Shown here piece after piece: positions 22,214 through 30,864 of a DNA stretch of 64,000 bases. Made by a program: the position numbers and the translations under genes. The notes under the pieces were generated by a model that made no database searches, was not told where the DNA came from, and was given only the letters and a program-made list of their open reading frames with translations. Numbering within the stretch: the stretch's first letter is position 1; every line of letters starts with the position of its first letter. Origin of the DNA: Arthrobacter citreus (lineage in GTDB: Bacteria > Actinomycetota > Actinomycetes > Actinomycetales > Micrococcaceae); assembly GCF_009192745.1 (NCBI RefSeq), contig NZ_VTFV01000004.1, positions 1 to 64,000 on the forward strand, in the 5' to 3' direction.

Positions 22214-23290
22214 TTAGATCTCCATCCCGAAGTGTTCGCTGAAACGTACGTCGCCTTCGATCATGTCCCGCATGTCGGATACTTCGTTGCGGAACATGAG
22301 GGCACGCTCAATGCCCATGCCAAAGGCAAAACCTGAATAGACCTCGGGGTCGATTCCCGCGGCGCGCAGCACGTTGGGGTTGACCATGCCGCAACCGCCC
22401 CACTCGATCCAGCGCGGACCGCCCTTGGCGCCGGGGTGCCAGATGTCCAGCTCGGCGCTGGGCTCGGTGAACGGGAAGTAGTTCGGGCGCAGCCGTACCT
22501 TGGCTTCGTCGCCGAAGAGCACACGGGTGAAGTGCTCCAGGGTGCCGACCAGGTCTGCCATGGTGAGGCCCTTGTCGATCGCGAGGCCCTCGAACTGGTG
22601 AAACACCGGGGTGTGCGTGGCGTCGAGTTCATCGGTGCGGAACACCTTGCCGGGACACAGCACGTAGATCGGCAGGTCGCGCTCGAGCATTGAACGGACC
22701 TGCACCGGGGAGGTGTGCGTGCGCATCACCAGGTGCGCTTCGGGGGGCTCCACGAAGAAGGTGTCCTGCATTTCGCGGGCAGGGTGGTCCGGCTTGAAGT
22801 TCAGGGCGTCGAAGTTGAACCATTCAGATTCGACCTCGGGGCCCTCCGCGATTTCCCAGCCCATGCCCACGAAGATGTCGCTGACGCGGTCCTGCAGGGT
22901 GGAGAGCGGGTGGCGTCCGCCCATGCGGCGGCGGCGGGGAGCTGCGGTGACATCGACGGCTTCCTCGACGAGGATCCGGGCGTCGCGCTCGGCTTCCAGC
23001 TCCACGGTGCGGGCGGCGAGCGCCTGGTTGATTCGGCCTCGGGCCGGGCCGACTACCTTGCCGGCGGCGGCTTTCTGGTCCTTGGGCAGTCCGCCGATCT
23101 GGCGGTTGGCCAGGGACAGCGGGGACTTCTCGCCGGTGACGGCGATGCGGACGTCCTTAAGGGCATCCAGGTCCGCTGCGGAGGCGATGGCTGCGAGCGC
23201 TGAATCAACGGCAGCCGCGATGGCTGACTCGTCGAGCGGATTGGGTGCCGCGTTGTCTGGGGAGTCCGTCCCCGGTATGGAATTCGACAT
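22214..23290 (-). CDS. pheS: Phenylalanyl-tRNA synthetase alpha subunit
   Basis: Catalytic alpha subunit, class II. The N-terminal coiled coil (about 1-110) contacts tRNA. Motif 2-like [21 protein letters not shown] binds the adenylate, and motif 3 is [13 protein letters not shown]. It has 358 residues, normal. The ATG follows an AGG about 13 bases upstream. No T-box-like leader is obvious in the 150 bases upstream. Confidence 0.97.
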   Translation of the reverse strand: MSNSIPGTDSPDNAAPNPLDESAIAAAVDSALAAIASAADLDALKDVRIAVTGEKSPLSLANRQIGGLPKDQKAAAGKVVGPARGRINQALAARTVELEAERDARILVEEAVDVTAAPRRRRMGGRHPLSTLQDRVSDIFVGMGWEIAEGPEVESEWFNFDALNFKPDHPAREMQDTFFVEPPEAHLVMRTHTSPVQVRSMLERDLPIYVLCPGKVFRTDELDATHTPVFHQFEGLAIDKGLTMADLVGTLEHFTRVLFGDEAKVRLRPNYFPFTEPSAELDIWHPGAKGGPRWIEWGGCGMVNPNVLRAAGIDPEVYSGFAFGMGIERALMFRNEVSDMRDMIEGDVRFSEHFGMEI

Positions 23291-23436
23291 GTACCGTTCT
23301 TACCTGTTTCCGGCCGTGTTGATGTGGGTGAAAGCAAAAGGGATGCTGCAGGCAAAGGTACGCAGCCTGCGGCTACCAGTCTAACCAACTAACGCCGTCC
23401 GCCCCGGCAGTGTGAAGACCGTCCCGCTCACTTACC

Positions 23437-23922
23437 ATGGGCAGCATGAGCCCTGCCAGGCAGTGTTTGTCCCGTAGACAGGCAATGCGCCGCGCACTGA
23501 ATCTGGTCAACGGCACGACGGCGGCAGGCCTGTTGGCTGCCCGACTGGGCCGGGTGCCGGTGCGGCGCGGCCCCGGGGGCCTGCTGCTGGCCGGAGGCTG
23601 GAGCCTTCCGCTCCCCCGCGCGGCAGCCTTCACCCTGGGCAACGTGATCCTTTACCGTTCCCGGGTATCCGGGGCGTTCGCCGTCGAACCCGCATCCGCT
23701 CTGCTGCGGCATGAGGCAAGGCACAGCAGCCAGTATGCCGTGCTGGGACTGGCGTTCCTGCCGCTTTACTTCGCCGCAGCCGGGTTCTCCACACTGCGGA
23801 CGGGAGACCCGGCGTCGTCGAACATCTTTGAGATCCTGGCCGGGCTGGCCGACGGCGGTTACCCACCCCCTCCTTCTTCCCCTCATCGAGATGGCAGAAA
23901 GTGCCCGAATAGGGGTGCCTAA
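23437..23922 (+). CDS. Actinobacterial HExxH small membrane protein, C-terminus extended by a repeat
   Basis: A 161-residue protein (or 158 from the ATG at 23446). It contains LLRHEARHSSQYAVLG near residue 90, an HExxH-like zinc motif, followed by a hydrophobic segment LAFLPLYFAAAGFSTL and NIFEILAGLADGGY. I recall this combination from uncharacterised actinobacterial proteins that normally end soon after the GGY. Here the frame continues for about 20 Pro/Ser/Arg-rich residues encoded mostly by palindromic repeat A copy 2, which also supplies the stop codon. Peptidase activity is not shown. Confidence 0.68.
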   Translation: MGSMSPARQCLSRRQAMRRALNLVNGTTAAGLLAARLGRVPVRRGPGGLLLAGGWSLPLPRAAAFTLGNVILYRSRVSGAFAVEPASALLRHEARHSSQYAVLGLAFLPLYFAAAGFSTLRTGDPASSNIFEILAGLADGGYPPPPSSPHRDGRKCPNRGA

Positions 23923-23949
23923 CGTGCAGTTTCTGCTATCTCGATGAGG
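23881..23949. repeat. Palindromic repeat family A, copy 2
   Basis: Left arm CCTCATCGAGATGGCAGAAA.. (23881-23904) pairs with a right arm ending TATCTCGATGAGG (about 23926-23949), with two mismatches. Both arms and part of the loop (TGCCCG, AACG-GCAGTTTCTGC) match copy 1 at 6999-7058. It overlaps the 3' end of the HExxH gene and ends 19 bases before a LexA-type box. Confidence 0.88.
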
Positions 23950-23968
23950 GTGAGGGGTAGGCGGTAAT

Positions 23969-23984
23969 TCGAACGTATGTTCTA
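23969..23984. promoter_or_regulatory. LexA (SOS) box before the radical SAM gene
   Basis: TCGAACGTATGTTCTA differs by one base from the actinobacterial LexA consensus TCGAAC-N4-GTTCGA. It ends 9 bases before the ATG at 23994. TATGTT inside it could serve as -10, which would make the transcript nearly leaderless. Confidence 0.8.
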
Positions 23985-23993
23985 ATTGGTCGC

Positions 23994-25025
23994 ATGAGGT
24001 GGCAGGAACAGGAACCAAAAGCACCGCCGACCGCAGATGCACTGCTCCCCCTGCAGGGACTGGTCCGCTCTGTGCAGACACCGGGGTTCGCGGGCGTGAC
24101 GTTCCATGAGGTCCTGGCGAAATCCGTCCTAAACAAGGTGCCCAAGACTTCCTCGATGCCCTTCGGCTGGACGGTGAATCCCTACCGGGGCTGCAGCCAC
24201 GCCTGCGTGTACTGCTTTGCCCGCAAGACACACAGCTATCTGGATCTGGACACCGGCGCGGACTTCGACAGCCAGCTGGTGGTCAAAACCAACGCCGGCG
24301 AGATCCTACGAAAGGAGCTCGCAAAGCCGTCGTGGCAGTTCGAACACGTGGCCATGGGTACCAACACCGACCCGTACCAGCGGGCCGAGGGCCGCTACAA
24401 GCTCATGCCGGACATCATCCGGGCGCTGGCGGACAGCGGAACTCCCTTCTCCATCCTCACCAAGGGAACTCTGCTTGCCCGCGACCTGCCGCTGCTGGCC
24501 GAAGCCTCGCAGCAGACCAGCATCAGCATGGGCATCTCACTGGCGCTGCTGGATCCGGAGCTGGCCAATCGGGTTGAGCCGGGCACCCCGTCCCCCAAAG
24601 CCCGGCTGGACCTGATCCGGCGCATCCGGGATGCCGGCATGGGCTGCAATGTGATGGCCATGCCGATCCTGCCGTGGCTGACCGACGGCGACGAGTCGTT
24701 GGACGCACTCTTTTCCGCACTGGCGGACGCCGGCGCCACGTCGGTCACGGCCGGCGCCCTGCACCTTCGCCCGGGAGCGCGAGAGTGGTACCGGGAATGG
24801 CTCGCGCGCGACTATCCTCAGCTTTCGGCACGCTACGACCAGCTGTACGACGGCGGCACGTACGCATCGAAGGAATACCGCCAGTGGCTTGCGGGACGAA
24901 TCACGCACTTCAAGAAGCGGCACGGTTTCGCCGGCAAAAACCAGTTCCTCGCCACCCGGGGTGCAGCCCGGCCCGCCCCGAAGACGGCGGCCGGCCTGCC
25001 CGTGGCAGCCGGCACTCTCTTCTAA
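23994..25025 (+). CDS. Rv2578c-family radical SAM protein
   Basis: A 343-residue radical SAM protein. The cluster motif CSHACVYC (C-x3-C-x2-C) lies near residue 64 within TVNPYRGCSHACVYCFAR; AMGTNTDPYQRAEGRYKLMP is the conserved downstream segment. It belongs to the SplB-like group represented by Rv2578c of M. tuberculosis, whose activity is not established; relation to spore photoproduct lyase suggests a DNA-repair link. The N-terminus MRW.. matches that family, supporting the start. A LexA box just upstream predicts induction by DNA damage. Confidence 0.88.
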   Translation: MRWQEQEPKAPPTADALLPLQGLVRSVQTPGFAGVTFHEVLAKSVLNKVPKTSSMPFGWTVNPYRGCSHACVYCFARKTHSYLDLDTGADFDSQLVVKTNAGEILRKELAKPSWQFEHVAMGTNTDPYQRAEGRYKLMPDIIRALADSGTPFSILTKGTLLARDLPLLAEASQQTSISMGISLALLDPELANRVEPGTPSPKARLDLIRRIRDAGMGCNVMAMPILPWLTDGDESLDALFSALADAGATSVTAGALHLRPGAREWYREWLARDYPQLSARYDQLYDGGTYASKEYRQWLAGRITHFKKRHGFAGKNQFLATRGAARPAPKTAAGLPVAAGTLF

Positions 25026-25067
25026 TTTCCCCGGAGGTCTTGACCGGTGCCGCGGCGAGTCCTAAGT

Positions 25068-25085
25068 TACAACCAAATGGTTGTA
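25068..25085. promoter_or_regulatory. ArsR-type operator overlapping the start codon
   Basis: TACAACCA and TGGTTGTA form a perfect inverted repeat around two A residues. The start codon of the regulator (25077-25079) lies inside it. This type of site is common before ArsR/AHSA1 pairs and implies autorepression. Confidence 0.75.
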
Positions 25086-25430
25086 GATGCGTTGTCAGAC
25101 GAAGCCGTGAACCGCCTGTTCCATGCCCTGGCGGACAGCACACGCAGGGACATCCTGCGCCGTGCGGCCGCCGGCGAACTGTCGGTATCGCGGCTGGCCG
25201 AGGCCTATCCCATGAGTTTCGCGGCGGTGCAGAAGCACGTCGCGGTCCTCGAAGCGGCAGGCCTGGTCTTCAAGGTTCGCCGCGGGAGGGAACAGCTCGT
25301 GAGCACCGCACCGGACGCCGTCGACCAGGCACACCGCGCGCTGGACGCGCTGGCTGAGGCCTGGGAAGGCCGGCTGAACCGGATGTCAGACCTGCTGCGG
25401 CAGGACACGCCCGGGAACGGACCCCGGTAG
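25077..25430 (+). CDS. ArsR-family transcriptional regulator
   Basis: A 117-residue winged-helix repressor: LFHALADSTRRDILRRAAAGELSVSRLAEAYPMS (helices 1-3), FAAVQKHVAVLEAAGLV (recognition helix), then the wing VRRGREQ. There are no clear metal-binding cysteines, so it is not a metal sensor of the classic type. I start at ATG 25077, giving MVVDALSDEAVNRLFHALAD; the frame is open to 25047 but the operator and family starts favour this one. It is cotranscribed with the following AHSA1-like gene. Confidence 0.87.
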   Translation: MVVDALSDEAVNRLFHALADSTRRDILRRAAAGELSVSRLAEAYPMSFAAVQKHVAVLEAAGLVFKVRRGREQLVSTAPDAVDQAHRALDALAEAWEGRLNRMSDLLRQDTPGNGPR

Positions 25431-25442
25431 AGGAGATTAGTC

Positions 25443-25931
25443 ATGAGCGTGAAGAGCATCGACAAGGACTACGACACCCTGACCATCACCGCCCTCGCGG
25501 AGTTCGAGGCAGCTCCCGAACAGGTCTGGGAGCTGTGGGCCGACCCGCGGAAGCTCGAGCGGTGGTGGGGTCCGCCAACGCACCCCGCCACGGTTCCGCA
25601 GCACGACCTGACGCCCGGGGGCACGGTCACCTACTTCATGACCGGACCGGACGGCGAAACGTACCACGGTTGGTGGGAGGTGATCTCGGTCGAACGCCCG
25701 GAGAAGCTGCGCTTCCGCGACGGCTTTGCCGAGGAGGACGGCACCCGCCGGGACGACATGCCGATCTCCGACGTCACCGTCACCTTCGCTGCCCGGGACG
25801 GGGGAACGGTCGTTGAAGTCGTGACGGCATTTGCGGACCGGGAGCAGATGGAGGAACAGATCTCCATGGGCGCCATTGACGGCGTGGCCTGCGCCATGTC
25901 CCAAATGGACGCGATCCTCGCGGACGCCTGA
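25443..25931 (+). CDS. AHSA1/SRPBCC domain protein
   Basis: A 162-residue SRPBCC protein: FEAAPEQVWELWADPRKLERWWGPP near the N-terminus, GGTVTYFMTGPDGETYHGWWEV mid-protein, and a long C-terminal helix. The fold binds hydrophobic ligands; the ligand is unknown. It starts 12 bases after the ArsR stop with GAGGAG upstream, so the two form an operon in which the ArsR protein probably controls it. Confidence 0.87.
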   Translation: MSVKSIDKDYDTLTITALAEFEAAPEQVWELWADPRKLERWWGPPTHPATVPQHDLTPGGTVTYFMTGPDGETYHGWWEVISVERPEKLRFRDGFAEEDGTRRDDMPISDVTVTFAARDGGTVVEVVTAFADREQMEEQISMGAIDGVACAMSQMDAILADA

Positions 25932-25975
25932 CCCGGCTTCCAGTGGCGGCGCCTCCGGCGGCGGCAGGGCCCCGG

Positions 25976-26425
25976 CTAGGCGATTCCGGCCGGGGGCTGA
26001 CCCGCGGCCGCACGAACGGCCGTGACGATCGGCAGGTCCGCCGGAATCCAGGGCAGGTCAGCAAGCTCCGGGGAATCCAAGCGGACCCAGCGAAGCTCAT
26101 CGTGATCCTCGAGCGGCTGCGGCTTCCCGGCCGAGACCTCCACGAGCCAGACACGCATCGCGGCTTTGGCGTTCAGCGGCCAGCCCTGGTCCAGCGGTCC
26201 GGTGACTTCAGCACCCAGAACCACCTCAATGCCCAGTTCTTCGGTGAGCTCACGGTGCAGGGCGGCTTCGCAGGTCTCCCCCGGTTCAACCTTGCCGCCG
26301 GGAAACTCCCACATGCCGGCATAGGCTTCCGGGGCCGTGCGCCGAGCAGCCAGCAGGCTCCGCGGCTGGCCCAGGTTATCCACGATCGCGGCTCCGACTA
26401 CCTGCTTCAGTTCTGAATTCGACAC
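25976..26425 (-). CDS. Nudix hydrolase, MutT-like
   Basis: A 149-residue Nudix protein with a full Nudix box at about residues 43-65 (G-G-K-V-E-P-G-E, REL-TEELGI). MWEFPGGK and the C-terminal DELRWVRLDSPELADLPWIPADLP match 8-oxo-dGTP diphosphatase-like MutT proteins, which clean the nucleotide pool of oxidised GTP/dGTP. Substrate is not proven. It is convergent with the AHSA1 gene and divergent from the MFS gene. Confidence 0.86.
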   Translation of the reverse strand: MSNSELKQVVGAAIVDNLGQPRSLLAARRTAPEAYAGMWEFPGGKVEPGETCEAALHRELTEELGIEVVLGAEVTGPLDQGWPLNAKAAMRVWLVEVSAGKPQPLEDHDELRWVRLDSPELADLPWIPADLPIVTAVRAAAGQPPAGIA

Positions 26426-26596
26426 AGATCGAGTCTACGGTGCCCGCTGTCCTAGACTTGGAAGGAACGGCATCGTGGCCGTTTGGCCCCCGGCCAACGG
26501 CAGCCCCTGCTCCCGCGCTGGTCCCGGGCCCGCCAGACGCGACCGTGCTTTTCACGGCTCCGCGGCAACCGCTGATCCGAAAGCACCCCCGCACTT

Positions 26597-27829
26597 ATGC
26601 CTTCCCTGCGCGTAGCGACGCCCAGAACCCGCAATGTTTCCCTGGCCATCACTGCCCTTGCCGCAGGTGGCTTCGCCATCGGCACCACCGAGTTCGCCAT
26701 TATGGGACTGCTCCAGGAAATGGTCGCAGAACTGGGTGTCTCCGTCCCCGAAGGCGGGCACGTCATCTCCGCCTACGCCCTCGGCGTCGTTGTTGGTGCG
26801 CCTCTTCTTGCAGCCGCCGGAGCCAAGATGCCGCGCAAGTGGCTGGCCCTGGGACTGATGGCGTTCTTCGCCGTGGCCAATCTTTCATCCTTCATTGCCC
26901 CGGACTACGGGTGGCTGCTGGTCACCCGTTTCCTTTCAGGACTGCCGCACGGCGCCTTCTTCGGCGTCGCGGCCGTCATCGCCGCCTCCCTGGTGGCGCC
27001 TACCAAACGCGGCTGGGCCATCTCCATGGTCATGCTTGGACTGAGTATCGCCAACGTGATCGGCGTGCCGTTCGCCACCTGGCTGGGGCAGCTGGCCGGC
27101 TGGCGCTGGATGTTCGTCCTTGTTGGGGCGATTGCGCTGCTGACAGTCGCCCTGGTGGCATGGTTCGTTCCCTTCCAGGCCGCGCACCCCGATGCCAGCA
27201 TCCGCCGCGAGCTCAGCGCCCTGCGCCGGATGCAGATGTGGCTGGCACTGTTGGTCGGAACGGTCGGCTTTGGCGGATTCTTCGCCGTCTACACCTACAT
27301 CTCCCCTACCATGACCGAGGTCGCAGGTTTCTCCATGGGAGTGCTGCCGCTGATCGTGGGCCTCTACGGTGTGGGTCAGGTAGTGGGCAACATCGTGGGC
27401 GGCCGGATTGCCGACCGTTCGGTGATGGGCAGCATCTACGCCGTCCTGGCCGGTACCGTCGTGATCCTGGCCGTCTACGCCTGGGGTGTGCAGTACAAGG
27501 CCGGCGCCATCATCCTGGTCTTCCTGGTAGGTGCCATCGGCTCCGCCCTGACCCCCGCGCTGCAGACCCGCCTGCTCGATGTCTCCCCCGGAGCGGCATC
27601 GCTGGCGTCCTCCCTGAACCACGCCGCACTGAACATGGCCAATGCCCTGGGCGCCATGGCCGGCGGCCTGGTGATTGCCTGGGGCTGGGGCTTCCGTTCA
27701 CCGGCAATCGTGGGTGCCGTCCTGGCTCTGCTGGGGCTGGGAGTTGCACTGCTCAGCGGAGCGCTGGACCGGCGTCGTCCCGCGGGCGCATCCGCTGCCG
27801 GGGCTGCTGAAGAGGCGCTGCAGCGCTAG
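26597..27829 (+). CDS. MFS transporter, AraJ/drug-H+ antiporter type
   Basis: A 410-residue, 12-helix major facilitator protein. AGGFAIGTTEFAIMGLL in helix 1, GRxxR-like and motif-A region PRKWLALG, and helix 4 FLSGLPHGAFFGVAAVIAA are typical of the AraJ/Cmr exporter group. Substrate unknown; sugar or drug export is usual. No clear ribosome site precedes the ATG, so it may be leaderless. A 171-base gap separates it from the divergent Nudix gene; I see nothing definite there. Confidence 0.85.
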   Translation: MPSLRVATPRTRNVSLAITALAAGGFAIGTTEFAIMGLLQEMVAELGVSVPEGGHVISAYALGVVVGAPLLAAAGAKMPRKWLALGLMAFFAVANLSSFIAPDYGWLLVTRFLSGLPHGAFFGVAAVIAASLVAPTKRGWAISMVMLGLSIANVIGVPFATWLGQLAGWRWMFVLVGAIALLTVALVAWFVPFQAAHPDASIRRELSALRRMQMWLALLVGTVGFGGFFAVYTYISPTMTEVAGFSMGVLPLIVGLYGVGQVVGNIVGGRIADRSVMGSIYAVLAGTVVILAVYAWGVQYKAGAIILVFLVGAIGSALTPALQTRLLDVSPGAASLASSLNHAALNMANALGAMAGGLVIAWGWGFRSPAIVGAVLALLGLGVALLSGALDRRRPAGASAAGAAEEALQR

Positions 27830-27842
27830 GGCTGTTGCTGCC

Positions 27843-28742
27843 TCAGCGGTTCTGGGCGCGGGCTGAGGCGTAGAGGCACACGGTCGCGGCCGTGCCCACG
27901 TTGAGGCTCTCGGCCTGGCCATAGACAGGGACGGCCACACGGTAGTCCGCAGCAGCAAGTTCGTCCTCGGCCAGGCCCTGGGCTTCATTGCCGAACAGCC
28001 AGGCGGAGGGATCTTCAAGCCGAGGGCCGGCATCCGCGGCGTCCGCGGCGGGTGCCAGCCTGCGCAGGGCCGAGGAGTCCTGGAGCGCGTCCAGGTCCTG
28101 GCTGCCGTAGCCGTCGGCGGCAAGGATCGTGATACCGGCGTCATGCAGCCGGGAAGAAAGTTCAGCAAAGTCCACCCCGGAGACCACCGGAAGATGGAAC
28201 AGCGAGCCGACCGTGGAGCGCACGGCCTTGGGATTGTGGATGTCCACGCTGGAGGCAGTGAGGATCACGGCGTCCGCTCCGGCAGAGTCGGCCGCGCGCA
28301 GGATCGTTCCGGCGTTGCCGGGGTCCCGCACTTCGCACATCACGGCAAGGAGCTTCGGGCGCGCGGCCAGCACCTCCTCGAGCGACGGCGACTGGATGCG
28401 GCACACCGCCACAATTCCCTGCGGCGATACCGTGTCTGCCATGGCTGCCAGGACTTCGTCCGTGGCCAGGCGCAGGGTGGCCTGATCCGCCAATTCGGCC
28501 AATTCGGGCAGCCGGTCCAGGCATGCCTGGGTGGCATACGCCTCGACGACGACGCCGGGGCGGCCTTCCGCCAGCGCGGCGCGGTGCGCAATCAGGGCCT
28601 CACGGACGGCCTGCGGGCCTTCGGCCAGGAAACGGCCGGTCTTTAAACGAGCCGAACGCCCCGCCAGCTTCGCTGCTTCCTTCACCCGATCAGCTCGGGG
28701 GTTGGACATCAGCGGCGCGGCGGAGCGTCCGGCGTCATGCAT
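27843..28742 (-). CDS. TrmH/SpoU-family RNA 2'-O-methyltransferase
   Basis: A 299-residue SPOUT methyltransferase. The N-terminal substrate-binding domain has FLAEGPQAVREAL. The C-terminal knot carries the SpoU motifs MCEVRDPGNAGTILRAADSAGA, VRSTVGSLFHLPV and LFGNEAQGLAEDEL. This type methylates ribose in 23S rRNA or tRNA; the target is unknown. ATGs at 28742 and 28709 are both possible; the family often begins near SNPRADRVK, favouring the second. It lies 18 bases after rplT and is probably part of that operon. Confidence 0.88.
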   Translation of the reverse strand: MHDAGRSAAPLMSNPRADRVKEAAKLAGRSARLKTGRFLAEGPQAVREALIAHRAALAEGRPGVVVEAYATQACLDRLPELAELADQATLRLATDEVLAAMADTVSPQGIVAVCRIQSPSLEEVLAARPKLLAVMCEVRDPGNAGTILRAADSAGADAVILTASSVDIHNPKAVRSTVGSLFHLPVVSGVDFAELSSRLHDAGITILAADGYGSQDLDALQDSSALRRLAPAADAADAGPRLEDPSAWLFGNEAQGLAEDELAAADYRVAVPVYGQAESLNVGTAATVCLYASARAQNR

Positions 28743-28760
28743 GTTCAGCAGGTACCGAAA

Positions 28761-29420
28761 TTAGCCCTGGAACTTCTGGCGGGCTTCGCCGCCAGCAGGC
28801 TCCAGGCCGGCAGCCTTGGCTGCTTCCACGGAGTTGAACCAGTACTCAGCTTCAGTCTGCTCGTACCAGGTGGAACCCGGGACGTGGTACTTGCCGGTTG
28901 CTGCACCCTTGATGACGTAGCCCTCGGGAGCTTCGCCTTCGGAGGCCTTGAAGCCGCCGTCAGCAACGGTGGCGGTGGCAGCCGGGGCAGCCTTCGCAGC
29001 AGCCTTGGCGGGAGCCTTCTTGGCAGCCGGAGCTGCAGCAGCAGCGGCCGGAGCGGAAGTGTCGGACGGCAGTGCGTCCTTGGCAACCTGAACCAGGGTG
29101 GCGAACGCGTTGGCGTCGTTCACGGCCAGCTCGGCCAGCATGCGGCGGTCAACCTCGATCTCAGCAGCCTTCAGGCCCTGGATCAGACGGTTGTAGGTGA
29201 GGCCATTGGCGCGGGATGCAGCGTTGATGCGCTGGATCCACAGGCGGCGGAAGTCGCCCTTGCGCTTGCGGCGGTCACCGTAGCTGTACACGTACGAGTG
29301 CAGCAGCTGCTCTTTGGCCTTGCGGACCAGACGCGAACGCTGTCCGCGGTAGCCCTTGGCGCGCTCGAGGATTACCCGACGCTTCTTATGGGCGTTAATC
29401 GCCCGCTTCACACGTGCCAC
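28761..29420 (-). CDS. rplT: Ribosomal protein L20 with a C-terminal sunset-type domain
   Basis: Residues about 1-118 are L20 of the large ribosomal subunit ([45 protein letters not shown]), which binds 23S rRNA early in assembly. The protein is 219 residues instead of about 120-130. After an Ala/Lys/Pro-rich linker (about 119-155) comes a folded-looking domain at about 165-206 ([36 protein letters not shown]) that matches the sunset domain seen on other actinobacterial proteins. GTG at 29420 follows AAGGAG by about 7 bases, which fixes the start. Confidence 0.92.
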   Translation of the reverse strand: MARVKRAINAHKKRRVILERAKGYRGQRSRLVRKAKEQLLHSYVYSYGDRRKRKGDFRRLWIQRINAASRANGLTYNRLIQGLKAAEIEVDRRMLAELAVNDANAFATLVQVAKDALPSDTSAPAAAAAAPAAKKAPAKAAAKAAPAATATVADGGFKASEGEAPEGYVIKGAATGKYHVPGSTWYEQTEAEYWFNSVEAAKAAGLEPAGGEARQKFQG

Positions 29421-29537
29421 GTGCGTACTCCTTAGAAATAGTCCCGCGCACACTACCTGTGCTGCGGCCCCTGACGGGCCGCGGGAAAGTTAGTTGATAT
29501 ATGGAGCAGTCCTTCTCAGAACCGCTGGGGAAGATGG

Positions 29538-29732
29538 TTACTTGCCGAGCATCTTCTTGATGACCTTGGCCTCGCCCGGGGTGACGATCTTGTCACCGGC
29601 GAGACGGCGGGTCAGGCGGGAGGACTTGTGCTCCAGGTAGTGGCGGCGGTTCGCCTGCTGGCGCTTGAGCTTGCCGGTACCGGTCAGCTTGAAGCGCTTC
29701 TTGGCGCCACTGTGGGTCTTCATCTTCGGCAT
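29538..29732 (-). CDS. rpmI: Ribosomal protein L35
   Basis: A 64-residue basic protein of the large ribosomal subunit. [20 protein letters not shown] at the N-terminus is the L35 signature, and [11 protein letters not shown] follows. AAGGAG lies 9 bases before the ATG. It is the middle gene of infC-rpmI-rplT, with about 100-base gaps on both sides. L20 feeds back on this operon in several bacteria; whether it does here is unknown. Confidence 0.97.
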   Translation of the reverse strand: MPKMKTHSGAKKRFKLTGTGKLKRQQANRRHYLEHKSSRLTRRLAGDKIVTPGEAKVIKKMLGK

Positions 29733-29835
29733 GGGAACCGATCTCCTTTGGTTTCCGCGGTACGAACCCGCGGGGATATGGGCACCTGTAACGGTGCCGG
29801 GGTTTCCTAGGGACGCCTGGGCGTTCTAGCGGTGC

Positions 29836-30864
29836 TTACTCCGCAGTGCCAGGCTTCTTCTGGCTCGAGGCTCCCGAAGAGGGTGCCTTGCCAGCAGGCT
29901 TGGGCGCGGCGGCCGGCTTCGGCCGGGCAGCGGGCTTCGGCGCGGCCGGCTTGACGGCCGTCGGCTTGGGCACTGCCATGGGCTTGGGCGCTTCGGCCGG
30001 CTTTGCAGCGGCAGGTGCCGCAGCAGGCTTCGTGGCCGGCTTGGCGGCAGCAGCCTTGGCTGCTTCCTCCGCACGGCGGGCATCGGCAGCAGCCTTGTCC
30101 GCCGCGGCCTTGGCGGCCTGCGCTGCCTTTGCCTTTTCGGCCTGTTCCTGCTCAGCACGGGCCTTGTCGGCTTCTGCTGCGGAAGAACCAAGGCGCAGGC
30201 CGTCCGGCAGGAGATCTGCCAGGCTCTGCGTCATGGGCGCCTTGTCGGCACTGGTGTCGACCCGTGCCGGGGCTTCACCCTTCTTGGCGGCTTCGTTTGC
30301 AGCCTTTGCCTCGGCGCGCTGGGAGGCGCGGCGGGCTTCGGCCTTAGCTTCTGCCTTGTTCTTGAGGGGGCCGATCACCATGACCATGTTCCGGCCGTCG
30401 ATGCGGGGGCTGGACTCAACCACACCCACCTCAGCGACGTCCTCAGCGAACTTCTGCAGCAGGCGGATGCCCATCTCAGGGCGCTGCTGCTCACGTCCGC
30501 GGAACTGGATCATGGCCTTGACCTTGTCACCCGCGGCGAGGAAGCGAAGGGCGTGCCCGCGCTTGGTCTCGTAGTCGTGGGTGTCGATCTTGAGGCGGAA
30601 ACGGATTTCCTTCAGGACCGTATTGGTCTGGTTCTTGCGTGCCTCACGGGCCTTGACTGCGGCTTCGTACTTGTACTTGCCGAAGTCCATTAGTTTGCAC
30701 ACCGGAGGCTTCGCCTGAGGTGCTACCTCTACAAGATCCAGGTCGGACTCCGCTGCCAGACGAAGGGCGTCCTCGATCCGGACCACACCTACCTGTTCCC
30801 CAGCCGGTCCTACCAACCGCACCTCAGGGACACGGATCCGATCATTGATTCTTGGCTCGCTAAT
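29836..30864 (-). CDS. infC: Translation initiation factor IF-3 with ATT start and long low-complexity tail
   Basis: IF-3 binds the 30S subunit and checks the start codon. Residues about 1-170 are the usual factor: N-domain ([38 protein letters not shown]) and C-domain ([52 protein letters not shown]). The frame reaches back to ATT at 30862-30864 with AGGAG 7 bases upstream. That restores the conserved N-terminus, whereas the next GTG (30822) would lose 14 conserved residues. Residues about 170-342 are Ala/Pro/Lys-rich and probably disordered. Confidence 0.95.
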   Translation of the reverse strand: MSEPRINDRIRVPEVRLVGPAGEQVGVVRIEDALRLAAESDLDLVEVAPQAKPPVCKLMDFGKYKYEAAVKAREARKNQTNTVLKEIRFRLKIDTHDYETKRGHALRFLAAGDKVKAMIQFRGREQQRPEMGIRLLQKFAEDVAEVGVVESSPRIDGRNMVMVIGPLKNKAEAKAEARRASQRAEAKAANEAAKKGEAPARVDTSADKAPMTQSLADLLPDGLRLGSSAAEADKARAEQEQAEKAKAAQAAKAAADKAAADARRAEEAAKAAAAKPATKPAAAPAAAKPAEAPKPMAVPKPTAVKPAAPKPAARPKPAAAPKPAGKAPSSGASSQKKPGTAE

